Assembly: GCA_938014855.1 (NCBI GenBank) | Contig: CALLQM010000101.1 | Coordinates: 1 to 20,912 of the forward strand | Length of the DNA stretch: 20,912 bases | Reading direction: 5' to 3' | Source of the DNA: an uncultured Clostridia bacterium | GTDB lineage: Bacteria; Bacillota; Clostridia; Oscillospirales; Ruminococcaceae | The notes under the pieces: generated by a model | The model's database searches: none | The model's input: only the letters and a program-made list of their open reading frames with translations | Told to the model about the DNA's origin: nothing | Shown: positions 9,677 through 18,267 of the stretch, piece by piece | Layout of the letters: each line of letters starts with the position of its first letter | How positions within the stretch are numbered: the first letter of the stretch is position 1 | Made by a program: the position numbers and the translations under genes

Positions 9677-11169
9677 GATTTTACCCTCCCAGTAATTGCA
9701 ACTTGTAAGATTTCTTCTTTATTTGCCTGATCCATATCAAATGTTTGAATTTGCTTTCTTTCATACATGACCGTAATTTTATTGCAGATTTTAACCAGTT
9801 CATCCAGTTCAGACGATACAATTAAAACGCTTTTTCCATTTTGTATCATGTCAAAAATGATTTTATAAATTTGATCTTTTGCTCCTACATCAATTCCTTG
9901 TGTTGGTTCATCGACAAGCAAAAACTCACAATCCTTAATCAGCCACTTGGAAAGCACCACTTTTTGTTGATTCCCGCCGCTTAAATTCTGACAAAGTGTG
10001 GCACCGGAAGGCGTTTTAATTGATAGCTTATGAATATAATCGCCGACTGTTTGTTTCATGTTTTTCATATTAAGAATGCCATGATCTGCAAGTTCTTTTA
10101 ACGAAGCTAAAACCGAGTTTTCCCATACCGGCAAGATCTGTACCAAACCCTGCTCTTTTCTATTTTCTGGAACCAATCCAAAACCTTGTGAAATTGCATC
10201 ATGCGGCCCTTTGGGGGTGAATTTTTGGGATTTGTACGACAAACTGCCAGATGTCAATTGATCTACTCCATAGATTATTCTCAGCACTTCTGTACGGCCA
10301 GACCCCACCAGTCCATACAGCCCATAAACTTCCCCTTTATGGATATCAATATTGATTGGTCCCACATTTTCAGACTGAGCGTTTTCTAATTTTAGAATTG
10401 GATTGCTTTTATAATCCACTTTTTCATTTACAATGCGTTCTGTTTCAATCTTGTGCCCAATCATTTTTTCAACTAACTGGTCCATTGTGATGGAAGATAC
10501 GTCTTCGGTTCCCACGGATTTTCCGTCCCTCATGATGGTAATACGGTCACCGACCTGGTAGAGTTCATCCAGTCGATGGGATATATAAACAATCGTAATC
10601 CCATCCTTTTTGAGATTTTCAATAATTTCAAGCAGAACATTAAACTCTTCCGATGACAACGTTGCAGACGGTTCATCCATTACAATTAATTTTGCTCCGA
10701 TAGAAAGAGATTTCATAATCTCTACCAATTGCTTTTGTCCGATACTTAATGTAGAAACCGGTTGCGTAACATCCAAATCAATGTGAAAACGCTCACATAT
10801 CTTTCGTGCACGGCTTTGCATATCCTGCCACTTGATAATATTACCGTTATATTCATTTAAAAGAATGTTTTCAGCAATGCTAAGACAATTTACCAATGAC
10901 AATTCTTGATAAATAATCGCTATTCCTGCATTTCTGCTGTCAATGGTGTTATAATGATTCATTTCTTTTCCATCAAACACAACTTTTCCTGAATCTTTCG
11001 TATATGCACCGCTTAATACTTTGATAAGTGTTGATTTACCAGCGCCGTTCGCACCGATCAAACAATGCGTTTCACCTTTTTTTACTTTGAAATCCACATG
11101 ATCCAACGCAAGGACACCAGGGAAACTCTTACATATTTGTGTCATTTCTAAAATATAACGATCGTCCAT
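9673..11169 (-). CDS. Sugar-type ABC transporter ATPase, two-domain (RbsA-like)
   Basis: This is the fused double-ATPase of a CUT2 importer, 498 aa. Domain 1 has Walker A GANGAGKST, Q-loop IYQELS, signature LSIGQKQ and Walker B LIVMDEPSATL. Domain 2 has the usual degenerate P-loop GLVGSGRTE, signature LSGGNQQK and Walker B FLLVDEPTQGIDVG. A catalytically unequal pair is normal for RbsA/MglA proteins. It is the first gene of the importer operon, preceded by GAGGG, with a promoter and operator about 150-200 nt upstream. The order ATPase-permease-binding protein, without RbsD or a sugar kinase, suggests a ligand that is not handled as ribose. Confidence 0.94.
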   Translation of the reverse strand: MDDRYILEMTQICKSFPGVLALDHVDFKVKKGETHCLIGANGAGKSTLIKVLSGAYTKDSGKVVFDGKEMNHYNTIDSRNAGIAIIYQELSLVNCLSIAENILLNEYNGNIIKWQDMQSRARKICERFHIDLDVTQPVSTLSIGQKQLVEIMKSLSIGAKLIVMDEPSATLSSEEFNVLLEIIENLKKDGITIVYISHRLDELYQVGDRITIMRDGKSVGTEDVSSITMDQLVEKMIGHKIETERIVNEKVDYKSNPILKLENAQSENVGPINIDIHKGEVYGLYGLVGSGRTEVLRIIYGVDQLTSGSLSYKSQKFTPKGPHDAISQGFGLVPENRKEQGLVQILPVWENSVLASLKELADHGILNMKNMKQTVGDYIHKLSIKTPSGATLCQNLSGGNQQKVVLSKWLIKDCEFLLVDEPTQGIDVGAKDQIYKIIFDMIQNGKSVLIVSSELDELVKICNKITVMYERKQIQTFDMDQANKEEILQVAITGRVKS

Positions 11170-11320
11170 ATTGCTCTACCCTCTTTACAGTGATATTGAA
11201 CTATTCCTTAATAGTACGGCAATGTGACTATATTGCGCTTTCATGCTTTGGTTAATTCCGATTAAAATAAATCTTATGACTTTGATGATCTAAAACTACT
11301 GCTTTCGAATGCGAATTTGA

Positions 11321-11332
11321 GAAACCGATTTC
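11321..11332. promoter_or_regulatory. Operator O1 (GAAACCGATTTC) at the importer promoter
   Basis: This is a GAAA-N-CG-N-TTTC palindrome with a central CG step, as in LacI-family operators. It lies roughly +8 to +19 from the predicted start. The same 10-mer GAAACCGATT recurs at three other promoters in the window. Confidence 0.7.
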
Positions 11333-11345
11333 TTTCTTTTGTCAT

Positions 11346-11375
11346 ATCATAGCATACCTTCATCAAGAAAGTCAA
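11346..11375 (-). promoter_or_regulatory. Promoter of the ABC importer operon
   Basis: Read on the minus strand, TTGACT (11375-11370) is followed by an 18-nt spacer and TATGAT (11351-11346). The expected start is near 11339, leaving a leader of about 170 nt before the ATPase gene. The putative operator at 11321-11332 falls just downstream of the start. Confidence 0.7.
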
Positions 11376-11569
11376 TAAAAATTATATAAAAAAAGCCAAC
11401 ATTCGACATAATATTTAGATATTTGTATAATATAACAGCTTATGAGCAAGATATTTGTACATATCGATTAAGAGACTGATTTCGTGCTTTTTAAGCTTTG
11501 CATGGAAAGCAAACCATTACAATACTGTTTACTTCGCACACATTTTTCCTTGATTTTAAGAATTATTTC
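11376..11569. other. Central part of the divergent importer/lacI intergenic region
   Basis: The 502-nt gap between the two divergent genes holds both promoters and both operators at its two sides. The stretch between them is AT-rich, and I see no further operator copy, RNA gene or convincing ORF in it. Confidence 0.45.
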
Positions 11570-11598
11570 TTGCAGATTATTACCAGCTATGTTATAAT
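11570..11598 (+). promoter_or_regulatory. Promoter of the lacI-family gene
   Basis: TTGCAG (11570-11575), a 17-nt spacer and a perfect TATAAT (11593-11598) give an expected start near 11605. The leader is about 65 nt. Operator O2 overlaps the -10 and the start. Confidence 0.75.
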
Positions 11599-11617
11599 TA
11601 GGAAACCGATTCCTAAT
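11597..11617. promoter_or_regulatory. Operator O2 at the lacI promoter (autoregulation)
   Basis: TTAGGAAACCGATTCCTAA, extended by one A/T pair on each side, has 8-bp arms around ACCGA. It is the longest inverted repeat of the set. It covers the end of the -10 and the predicted start, the classic place for negative autoregulation. Confidence 0.75.
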
Positions 11618-11671
11618 ATAATATTTTGATTGATTTTATGAAATCGTATCTATTTTAAATGAGGTGGTTGT

Positions 11672-12724
11672 TTGAAGAACGAAAAGTACACCATATCTGA
11701 TGTTGCAAAAATAGCCGGTGTATCACGCTCTACCGTTTCACGCGTATTAAATGATCAGCCGGGAGTCGGTGCAGAACTCCGAAAAAAAGTGCTAGCATGC
11801 ATTGAAGAAATCGGTTTTAAGCCAAACACATTAGCCAAAAGCCTTATAAAAGGACATATTAATATTGTTGCGCTTGTTTTTGGCGATGTACGAAATCCTT
11901 TTTATGCTGAACTTGCCTTTTATATTCAAAAAATACTCAATGACAACGGATACATGGTCATGGCGTTTAACAGCGAGTACGACATGAAAAAGGAAATTGA
12001 ATATATTAAAATGGCGGTACAATTTAATTTTGCAGGGCTTATTCTTCTTACAACGCAAACGCAGGAAATGAAGGAAACTTTGCAAAATGTTCAACTTCCA
12101 GTTGTGCTGGTGAACCGAACGTTCGATACTTTTCATGGCGACACGGTATCCCTTGACAATTTTCAGGCAGGGTATATGGCAACGAAACATTTAATCTCTC
12201 TTGGTCATTCGAGTTTCGCATTTTTAGCCGGTCCGATGAATTCTTCCTCGGTTAAACAACGTTATAATGGGTTTTTGCAGGCTCAAAACAGCTATCAAAT
12301 TCCTTTCGATCCAGAAAAGCACGTCTTTTCTGGAAACCTTAAAATGGAAACCGGATATGAGTTAGCTAAAAAATATGTTGCTCATTTAAGGGAGTTGCCC
12401 AGTGCTGTCGTGATTTCCAATGATTTAATGGCGATTGGCTTTATTGATTACTGCCAAAAAAATCATGTAGACATTCCCGGTATGCTGTCGATTATTAGTT
12501 TTGATAATATCAACTTATCGGATTTGCACGCGATCGGTCTCACTACCATCAGCCAAAAAGCAAAACAAATGAGTGAATATGCCGCAAAGCTATTTTTGCG
12601 CAGAATACAAGAGCCTGACGCTCCGCCCGAGCATATTTTGATTGAACCGGAATTAATTGTTCGAAAGACGACTTCAACCTATAATCCAAACCGTTTAGAT
12701 GGCTGGAAAAGCCAAGATATTTAA
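11672..12724 (+). CDS. LacI-family transcriptional regulator
   Basis: This 350 aa repressor of the LacI/GalR family starts at TTG. It is the only in-frame start after the stop at 11660, it follows GAGGTGG, and the helix-turn-helix begins at residue 7. The DNA-binding helices read ISDVAKIAGVSRSTVSRVLN, followed by the hinge FKPNTLAKSL, whose Leu would insert at a central CG step. The effector domain has the periplasmic-binding fold (VFGDVRNPFYAEL, VLVNRTFD, LISLGHSSFAFLAGP, VVISNDLMAIG, SIISFDN). It is divergent from the importer and convergent with the acyl-CoA operon. Identical operators at its own promoter and three others suggest local regulation. The inducer is unknown. Confidence 0.93.
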   Translation: MKNEKYTISDVAKIAGVSRSTVSRVLNDQPGVGAELRKKVLACIEEIGFKPNTLAKSLIKGHINIVALVFGDVRNPFYAELAFYIQKILNDNGYMVMAFNSEYDMKKEIEYIKMAVQFNFAGLILLTTQTQEMKETLQNVQLPVVLVNRTFDTFHGDTVSLDNFQAGYMATKHLISLGHSSFAFLAGPMNSSSVKQRYNGFLQAQNSYQIPFDPEKHVFSGNLKMETGYELAKKYVAHLRELPSAVVISNDLMAIGFIDYCQKNHVDIPGMLSIISFDNINLSDLHAIGLTTISQKAKQMSEYAAKLFLRRIQEPDAPPEHILIEPELIVRKTTSTYNPNRLDGWKSQDI

Positions 12725-12729
12725 AATAT

Positions 12730-12769
12730 AGCCTCCATAGCCAGGTAAATAAATCTGATTATGGAGGCT
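12730..12769. terminator. Hairpin in the lacI/thiolase convergent gap
   Basis: AGCCTCCAT pairs with ATGGAGGCT across a 22-nt loop. No clean U-run follows on the plus strand. On the minus strand the next bases are AT-rich (ATATTTTAAA), so it could help end the leftward thiolase transcript. Confidence 0.5.
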
Positions 12770-12795
12770 TGTTAATGAATAAACAATTTTTATTG

Positions 12796-12845
12796 AATTC
12801 GGTCTAAGGAAATTTGATTATTTTCTTAGACCGAATTTGTTTGTT
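12796..12845 (+). terminator. Likely intrinsic terminator of the lacI gene
   Basis: A 13-bp stem (AATTCGGTCTAAG, 12796-12808, with its complement at 12825-12837) has a 16-nt loop. It is followed on the plus strand by T-rich TTGTTTGTTCTTT. It lies between two convergent genes and may also slow the leftward transcript. Confidence 0.65.
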
Positions 12846-12873
12846 CTTTGAATAAAATGTTTAGGTTCAGAAT

Positions 12874-14058
12874 TTATGCTTGCAGATTCTCAAATACTGC
12901 AGATATTGCCTGTCCGCCGCCGATGCACATGGTCACTAAACCGGTTTTTGCACCAGTTCTCTTCATTTCATACATCATTTTAACAGGCAGAATACAGCCG
13001 GTAGCACCAACCGGGTGCCCCATTGCAATTGCGCCGCCATTGACATTGACTTTTGCAGGATCCATCTTTAAATCTCGGATAACTGCAAATGACTGCGATG
13101 CAAAGGCCTCGTTAAGTTCAATCAAATCAAAATCATCAATGGTCATATCTAATTTTTTCATAACCTTCTTTGTTGCATAATAAGGCGTATACCCCATCAG
13201 TTCTGCCTCAAACCCAGCAACTGCATAGCCTTTCAGTTCCATAAGCGGCGTACATCCAAGTTCTTTTGCCTTTTCAGCAGTCATCAAAACAACAGCTGCC
13301 GCTCCATCGTCAATACCGGATGAATTTCCGGCAGTAACCGTTCCGCCCTGTTTAAAAGCAGGACGCAGTTTTGCCAATTTTTCAATCGTGAGATTCGGAC
13401 GCACATGCTCATCCGTATCAACAAGAATTGTTTCTTTTCTTAGTTTTACTTCTACGGGAACGATTTCTTCTTTAAACTTTCCGGCATTCATTGCGGCAGC
13501 CATCCGCTGATGGCTTTGCAAAGAAAACGCATCCTGTTCTTCACGTGATACATGGTATTTTTCTGCTACTGCCTCTCCAGTCGTCCCATTATGGTAAGGT
13601 CCAAGCGGCCATGTCAGCAAGTCAATGAGACCATCTTCCAATTGCTTATGTCCCATACGCAAACCATCACGTGCACCTTTGATGTAGTATGGAGCCTGAG
13701 ACATATTTTCCGTACCGCAGGCAACCACAATTTCGGAATTTCCAGTCAAGATCTCCATCATGCCATCTACAATCGCCTGCATACCGCTTCCACATTGGCG
13801 ATTTACACTGTAAGAAGTTGTTTCTTTGGGCAAGCCTGCTTTTAGGCTGACCGCACGAGCGATAAAACCGCTTTCTGCAATTTGTCCGACATTTCCTACA
13901 ATAACCTCGTCCACTTTTGCAGGCTCGATTCCTGCACGTTTTACCGCTTCTTTAACAACAATTGCGCCCAAATCAATTTGGTTCACTGTGCTAAGACCGC
14001 CCATAAAGTTGCCGACTGCTGTACGGCATCCGCTGACAAGTACTATTTTTTTATCCAT
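12874..14058 (-). CDS. Thiolase (acetyl-CoA C-acyltransferase)
   Basis: This thiolase cleaves 3-ketoacyl-CoA with CoA, or condenses acetyl-CoA in reverse. Its 394 aa place the catalytic residues at the same numbers as the Zoogloea enzyme: Cys89 (NRQCGSG), His348 ([14 protein letters not shown]) and Cys378 (CIGGGQ), with NEAFA also present. Near the substrate loop it has [11 protein letters not shown], where acetoacetyl-CoA thiolases usually have something like MGxGPxPATKK, so the acyl preference may differ. AGGAG precedes the ATG. It is the last gene of the acyl-CoA operon, 41 nt after the dehydrogenase. Direction in vivo is not given by sequence; context favours cleavage. Confidence 0.94.
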   Translation of the reverse strand: MDKKIVLVSGCRTAVGNFMGGLSTVNQIDLGAIVVKEAVKRAGIEPAKVDEVIVGNVGQIAESGFIARAVSLKAGLPKETTSYSVNRQCGSGMQAIVDGMMEILTGNSEIVVACGTENMSQAPYYIKGARDGLRMGHKQLEDGLIDLLTWPLGPYHNGTTGEAVAEKYHVSREEQDAFSLQSHQRMAAAMNAGKFKEEIVPVEVKLRKETILVDTDEHVRPNLTIEKLAKLRPAFKQGGTVTAGNSSGIDDGAAAVVLMTAEKAKELGCTPLMELKGYAVAGFEAELMGYTPYYATKKVMKKLDMTIDDFDLIELNEAFASQSFAVIRDLKMDPAKVNVNGGAIAMGHPVGATGCILPVKMMYEMKRTGAKTGLVTMCIGGGQAISAVFENLQA

Positions 14059-14099
14059 TTTTATTCGCTCCTATAATATTTTTAAGATATATTTTTCTC

Positions 14100-14840
14100 T
14101 TAAAGCACCATTCCGCCGCTTACCTCAATTACCTGTCCGTTTATGTAATTCGCATCATCTGACGCTAAAAACGCAACTAGATTCCCCACATCGGATGGCT
14201 TGCCTGCATAACCAGCAGGAATCTTGCTCATCATCAAGTCCCATGCTTTTTCCGGAATTCCGCGGGTCATATCCGTATCGATGAATCCAGGACAAATCGC
14301 ATTGCAGGTAACGCCTTTGCGTGCCAACTCACGACAAGCCGTCTTTGTTAGACCCACTACACCTGCTTTTGAAGCGGCATAGTTCGCCTGTCCTACATTT
14401 CCAAGCCAGCTCATGGAAGCAATGTTGATGATATGGCCGCTTCCCTGCCCACGCATACGTTTCCCGGCTTCACGAGTCATATAGAACGTACCCGTTAAAT
14501 TCACACTGATGACCGCATCCCACTGCTCGTCTGTCATCTTGTGCATCATTGCATCGCGATTGATTCCTGCATTGTTTACAACAATATCAATGGTTCCATA
14601 CTCTTTGATTGCTGCATCAAAAATTGCATTCACATCCTCCAGCTTCGCAATATTTGCAAGAACAGCAATTGCATTGCCGCCTTGTTCTTTAATTTCCTTT
14701 ACACATTCTTGCGCATTTTCAGCAATGACGTCGCCGACAATCACATTTGCACCCTCTGATGCCAGCTTAAGAGCGATTCCTTTTCCGAGTCCTCGTCCTG
14801 CACCTGTTACAATTGCTACTTTTGAATCAAGTCTACCCAT
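14100..14840 (-). CDS. Short-chain dehydrogenase, FabG/3-hydroxyacyl-CoA type
   Basis: This 246 aa SDR resembles FabG and acetoacetyl-CoA reductases and would interconvert 3-hydroxyacyl and 3-ketoacyl thioesters. It shows the cofactor motif TGAGRGLG (12-19), NNAG (89-92), Asn114, Ser142, Tyr154 and Lys158 (YAASK), and the C-terminal GQVIEVSGG. Asp37 ends beta-strand 2 (VIVGD), a position where an acidic residue usually favours NAD(H) over NADP(H). That would suit oxidation rather than biosynthesis. No acpP or other fab genes lie nearby, so a fatty-acid-synthesis role is less likely than a CoA-ester role beside the thiolase. AGGAGGT precedes the ATG. Confidence 0.9.
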   Translation of the reverse strand: MGRLDSKVAIVTGAGRGLGKGIALKLASEGANVIVGDVIAENAQECVKEIKEQGGNAIAVLANIAKLEDVNAIFDAAIKEYGTIDIVVNNAGINRDAMMHKMTDEQWDAVISVNLTGTFYMTREAGKRMRGQGSGHIINIASMSWLGNVGQANYAASKAGVVGLTKTACRELARKGVTCNAICPGFIDTDMTRGIPEKAWDLMMSKIPAGYAGKPSDVGNLVAFLASDDANYINGQVIEVSGGMVL

Positions 14841-14876
14841 AATGAAAAACCTCCTATTTTTCTATCATCAATTGTT

Positions 14877-16460
14877 TTATTTTCCAAGAACGATTTTTTT
14901 CAGCCCAAAGGGACCATTTTCTTCGAACAGCGCCGCATCCATCGTTTTTAAATCTTTACTAATGATCGGTTTCCAGTCCATTTTATCTAAAATATCGGTT
15001 TGCAAATCCATACCAGGAGCAATTTCTGTCAACATAACACCCTGCGGAACTAATTCGAATACCGCACGTTCCGTTACAAAAATCACCTTTTGTCCTGACT
15101 TACGTGCTAATTTTCCATTGAACGAGATTTGAGCTACTTGGTCAACCATTTTTCGCACTTTGCCTTCTTTAACAATGTGGATTTTTTGATCCTTAAACTC
15201 ATATTCCGCCCCGCTGGCTGTAAAGGTTGCACAGAACACAACTGTTTTTGCATTTTGCGTGATATCTAAAAATCCACCGGCGCCTGTACAGCGGGCGCCC
15301 ATTTTTGTGGCATTGACATTGCCCTCTTTATCCAGCTCTCCAGCACCCATAAACGTAATATCTGCACCAGCACCATTATAGAAATCCATTTGGTCTTGAT
15401 GGCTGATCATGGCATAAAGATTTTGACCAATACCAAAATCAATTCCTCCGGCTTGTACACCACCATATATCCCAGATTCAACCGTAATCATGATATCGTC
15501 GGAAATTCCTTCTTCATTGCATACTTTGCCGACCATATCATTTGGAATACCTGTACCAAGATTAATAATATCGCCCTGTTTAATTTCCATGGTCGCTCTG
15601 CGTGCAATAAATTTTCGGACATTAAACGGCGCCGGTTCAATTTTCCCCTGAGGAACACGCAGCTGACCGCAATAGGACGGATCAAAATACCAAGACGATG
15701 TTTGACGGTGGTCTACCTGCGGATTGTCACATACCACAACCGCATCAACAAACACTCCCGGTACAACTACATTTTTCGGGTTCAATGTACCTGTCTGTGC
15801 TACATCCCGCACTTGTGCAATTACTTTACCGCCCCAGCGCTTGGCTGCCAAAACAGCAGGCAATACTTCCAGTTTCATCGCTTCGTCATCTGTCGTGATA
15901 TTTCCCATTTCATCACATGCAGTTCCTCTGATTAAAACATAATCCAGCGGTATTGCTTTGTAGAAAAGATATTCTTCACCGTCTACTTGTGCGACTCGAA
16001 TCAGATCCGGAAGATGTTTGGTGCGTTCATTCATTTTTCCGCCTTCCACTCGCGGATCAACAAATGTTCCAAGCCCAACTTTTGAAATTTTCCCCGGCAG
16101 TCCACAAGACATGCTTCTATATAACTGAGCAATCTGTCCTTGAGGCAGGCAGTAAGCTTCAACTTTATTGTTCGCAATCATGTCCATCCAACGTGGCTGC
16201 AATCCCCAATGCGAACCGATGATACGTGTCACAAAACCCTCATGGGCAAAATGCTGGATCCCATCTTTTCGGTTACTTTGTCCTGCTGAATGCACAAGCG
16301 TCAAATTATTCGGATGTTGTGTCTTTAAATATCTATTTTCCAAAGCTTTTAAAATAGATTCACAAGAACTGACCAGCGTCATACCTACTGTACAAATGGT
16401 TTTGCCATCTTCAACCATTTCAGCGGCTTGCTGTGCGGTAACAAAGTTTGTCTTTAACAT
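14877..16460 (-). CDS. Acyl-CoA:acetate / 3-ketoacid CoA-transferase (Pct/YdiF type)
   Basis: This is a single-chain family I CoA-transferase that moves CoA between an acyl-CoA (often acetyl-CoA) and a carboxylic acid through a glutamyl-CoA intermediate. From the chosen start it has 527 aa, with both halves fused. The catalytic Glu is Glu328 in ITVESGIYGG, close to the position known in propionate CoA-transferase. Other marks are GSHWGLQPRW, LPQGQIAQLYR and LGTGIPNDM. The frame opens at 16484, but AAGGAGG lies inside that extension, so the ATG at 16460 (MLKTNF) is preferred although the spacing is long (about 12 nt). It overlaps the end of the ligase gene by about 40 nt. The acid used is unknown. 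Confidence 0.92.
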   Translation of the reverse strand: MLKTNFVTAQQAAEMVEDGKTICTVGMTLVSSCESILKALENRYLKTQHPNNLTLVHSAGQSNRKDGIQHFAHEGFVTRIIGSHWGLQPRWMDMIANNKVEAYCLPQGQIAQLYRSMSCGLPGKISKVGLGTFVDPRVEGGKMNERTKHLPDLIRVAQVDGEEYLFYKAIPLDYVLIRGTACDEMGNITTDDEAMKLEVLPAVLAAKRWGGKVIAQVRDVAQTGTLNPKNVVVPGVFVDAVVVCDNPQVDHRQTSSWYFDPSYCGQLRVPQGKIEPAPFNVRKFIARRATMEIKQGDIINLGTGIPNDMVGKVCNEEGISDDIMITVESGIYGGVQAGGIDFGIGQNLYAMISHQDQMDFYNGAGADITFMGAGELDKEGNVNATKMGARCTGAGGFLDITQNAKTVVFCATFTASGAEYEFKDQKIHIVKEGKVRKMVDQVAQISFNGKLARKSGQKVIFVTERAVFELVPQGVMLTEIAPGMDLQTDILDKMDWKPIISKDLKTMDAALFEENGPFGLKKIVLGK

Positions 16461-18087
16461 GAATCTGTAATTCCTCCTTATCATTCATTTGATCAATAAA
16501 CAATTGCCTTAATGTTTTCTTATCGATTTTTCCATTGGGCGTTTTAGGAATTTTATCAAAAAACTGAATCCGAATTGGAATTTGATATTTTGCCAATTTC
16601 GTTTTTAATGTTTCTTGAATTTTTTCCTGTGTCCAGTTTGGATCAGCAGATCGAACGGCTGCAACCGGAACTTCTCCATATTTTTTATCCGGTATTCCCA
16701 CAACTGCAGCTTCTAAGATTCCGTTCAGACAATTAAGCTGATTTTCCACATCAAAACTGCAGATTTTTTCTCCGCCGCGATTGATCATATCTTTGATTCG
16801 ATCCACAATAAAAAGATATCCATGTTCATTGCAGTATCCTAAATCGCCCGTATGCAGCCATCCATCAGGTGTAATTGCTTCAGACTGCAGCTGATAATAT
16901 TCTTCTAATACGGTACTTCCGCTCACCAAAACCTCGCCAACTTTTCCCGTATCCTGCTCCATGCCGTTTTGATCGACAATTTTCAATTGATTGCCAGGAA
17001 CAGGAACCCCAGATGACCCTATATAAGGAGAGTCAGCAGCGCCATTTGGCAATAAAGTTGCTGGCGATGAGGTTTCCGTTAAACCATAAACTGTATGAAA
17101 ATCTACATTTGGAAGCCATTTTTTAATTCTTCGGATATTTTCAGGAGGCATGTTACTGCTTCCACATGCAAAACTGCGTAATGTTGGAATTTTCGGAAAT
17201 TGTTCTTTTTCACTCAACAGCAAACTAAATACAGTTGGAGAAGCATGCAAAAACGTAATTTTTTCATCTACCGCACACTGTAAAACTCTTTTGGCATCAA
17301 AATATTTGTGCAGGTAAACCGTTCCCCCAACAAAAAGAAACAATCCGAGCAGTGCAACCATTCCTGTGACTAAATAAATCGGAATCGGAATAATCGTTTT
17401 GTCACTGCAATCAATCTGAAGGGTTCTTTGATAAGCAACAATCGCATGCATGACATTGTAATTTTTTAATAAAACACCTTTGCTTTTTGAAGTTGTGCCT
17501 GATGTAAAAATAATAAAAGCCGAATCTTCAAGTGTCCCTGCCGTATCTACCTGCGGAAAATCTTTTGTTAACAAATATTCAAATCCATAACCTTTTTCAT
17601 GATTCAAAGATTGAATGCAAGGGATTGACTGCCCTTGATCAAATTCAAACCATTCGGCAAATTGTTCCTCACAAATTACAAAAGAAACATTTGCCTTTTT
17701 TGCGAGAGACAGAACTTCTTGTTTTTGGTATTTGACCGGCAACGGTACCGTAATGGCGCCCAATTTGTTCAGTGCTAAAAATGCTACACAAAATTCGATG
17801 CTGTTATATAGCATTAACGCAACATGACTGCCTTTTTGTATATGCAACTCCCAATGCAAATAAGATGCAAATTTATTTACCATTTCCAATAAAGATGCGT
17901 ATGTGTATTTATTATGCCAGTTGTCGACAATTGCGGTTTTATCACGAAACCGATTCGCAGAATTATTTAACGCATGAGCTAGGCTCAGCGGAAGATCCGG
18001 AAAAGTGATCACTTCTTTTTCCCCAATTTTTTTCATCTGCATATCATTCCATATTTTCTGCGGCCAATAATCCTGCCAAGAAACCAT
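16420..18087 (-). CDS. AMP-forming acyl-CoA ligase (ANL superfamily)
   Basis: This adenylate-forming enzyme would activate a carboxylic acid with ATP and CoA. It has 555 aa from the ATG at 18087. The frame opens at a GTG at 18096, but that lies inside the GAGGTGA ribosome binding site. The P-loop reads FTSGTTSKSKG (194-204), where the usual form is TSGTTGxPKG. Further motifs are YGLTETSS, DGWLHTGDLG, the hinge DRIKDMINRGGEKI, and the C-terminal catalytic Lys in TPNGKIDKK. The fold resembles CaiC/FadD-like ligases; chain length is not predictable. It is the first gene of the operon, directly behind a strong promoter and operator, and its 3' end overlaps the CoA-transferase. Confidence 0.9.
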   Translation of the reverse strand: MVSWQDYWPQKIWNDMQMKKIGEKEVITFPDLPLSLAHALNNSANRFRDKTAIVDNWHNKYTYASLLEMVNKFASYLHWELHIQKGSHVALMLYNSIEFCVAFLALNKLGAITVPLPVKYQKQEVLSLAKKANVSFVICEEQFAEWFEFDQGQSIPCIQSLNHEKGYGFEYLLTKDFPQVDTAGTLEDSAFIIFTSGTTSKSKGVLLKNYNVMHAIVAYQRTLQIDCSDKTIIPIPIYLVTGMVALLGLFLFVGGTVYLHKYFDAKRVLQCAVDEKITFLHASPTVFSLLLSEKEQFPKIPTLRSFACGSSNMPPENIRRIKKWLPNVDFHTVYGLTETSSPATLLPNGAADSPYIGSSGVPVPGNQLKIVDQNGMEQDTGKVGEVLVSGSTVLEEYYQLQSEAITPDGWLHTGDLGYCNEHGYLFIVDRIKDMINRGGEKICSFDVENQLNCLNGILEAAVVGIPDKKYGEVPVAAVRSADPNWTQEKIQETLKTKLAKYQIPIRIQFFDKIPKTPNGKIDKKTLRQLFIDQMNDKEELQIHVKDKLCYRTASR

Positions 18088-18142
18088 GCAGATCACCTCT
18101 TTCTGAAAAGAAATTAATTTCTAGCTTTTGCTTCTGTATCCT

Positions 18143-18171
18143 ATTATATTTTAAGAAACCGATTTCGTCAA
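18143..18171 (-). promoter_or_regulatory. Promoter of the acyl-CoA operon
   Basis: Read on the minus strand, TTGACG (18171-18166), a 17-nt spacer and TATAAT (18148-18143) form a near-consensus sigma-A promoter. The spacer is almost filled by the operator, so bound repressor and RNA polymerase would exclude each other. Confidence 0.85.
18155..18166. promoter_or_regulatory. Operator O3 in the acyl-CoA operon promoter spacer
   Basis: GAAACCGATTTC, identical over 12 bases to O1, sits between the -35 and -10 elements and touches the last base of the -35. Confidence 0.75.
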
Positions 18172-18267
18172 TATGTATTTTATTTAAATAATTTCTTGCT
18201 TTTCAGTGATTATTAATAAATATTACTATCTTTTAACCGTAAATAAGCCATAATTTTTGCAATACTA

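Noticed and set aside
11810..11822. GAAATCGGTTTTA inside lacI, a near match to the operator
   Set aside because: It encodes the EIGFK stretch conserved in LacI proteins and lacks the final C of the palindrome; coding constraint explains it.
14964..14975. GATCGGTTTCC inside the CoA-transferase gene
   Set aside because: It matches only part of the element (AAACCGATC), has no palindrome, and lies in coding sequence.
16461..16484. Longer CoA-transferase start (MIRRNYRF extension)
   Set aside because: The AAGGAGG of the downstream ATG lies inside it, so it is untranslated leader of this gene (within the ligase coding region).
18088..18096. GTG start of the ligase
   Set aside because: The GTG is part of the GAGGTGA ribosome binding site; the ATG at 18087 has good spacing.
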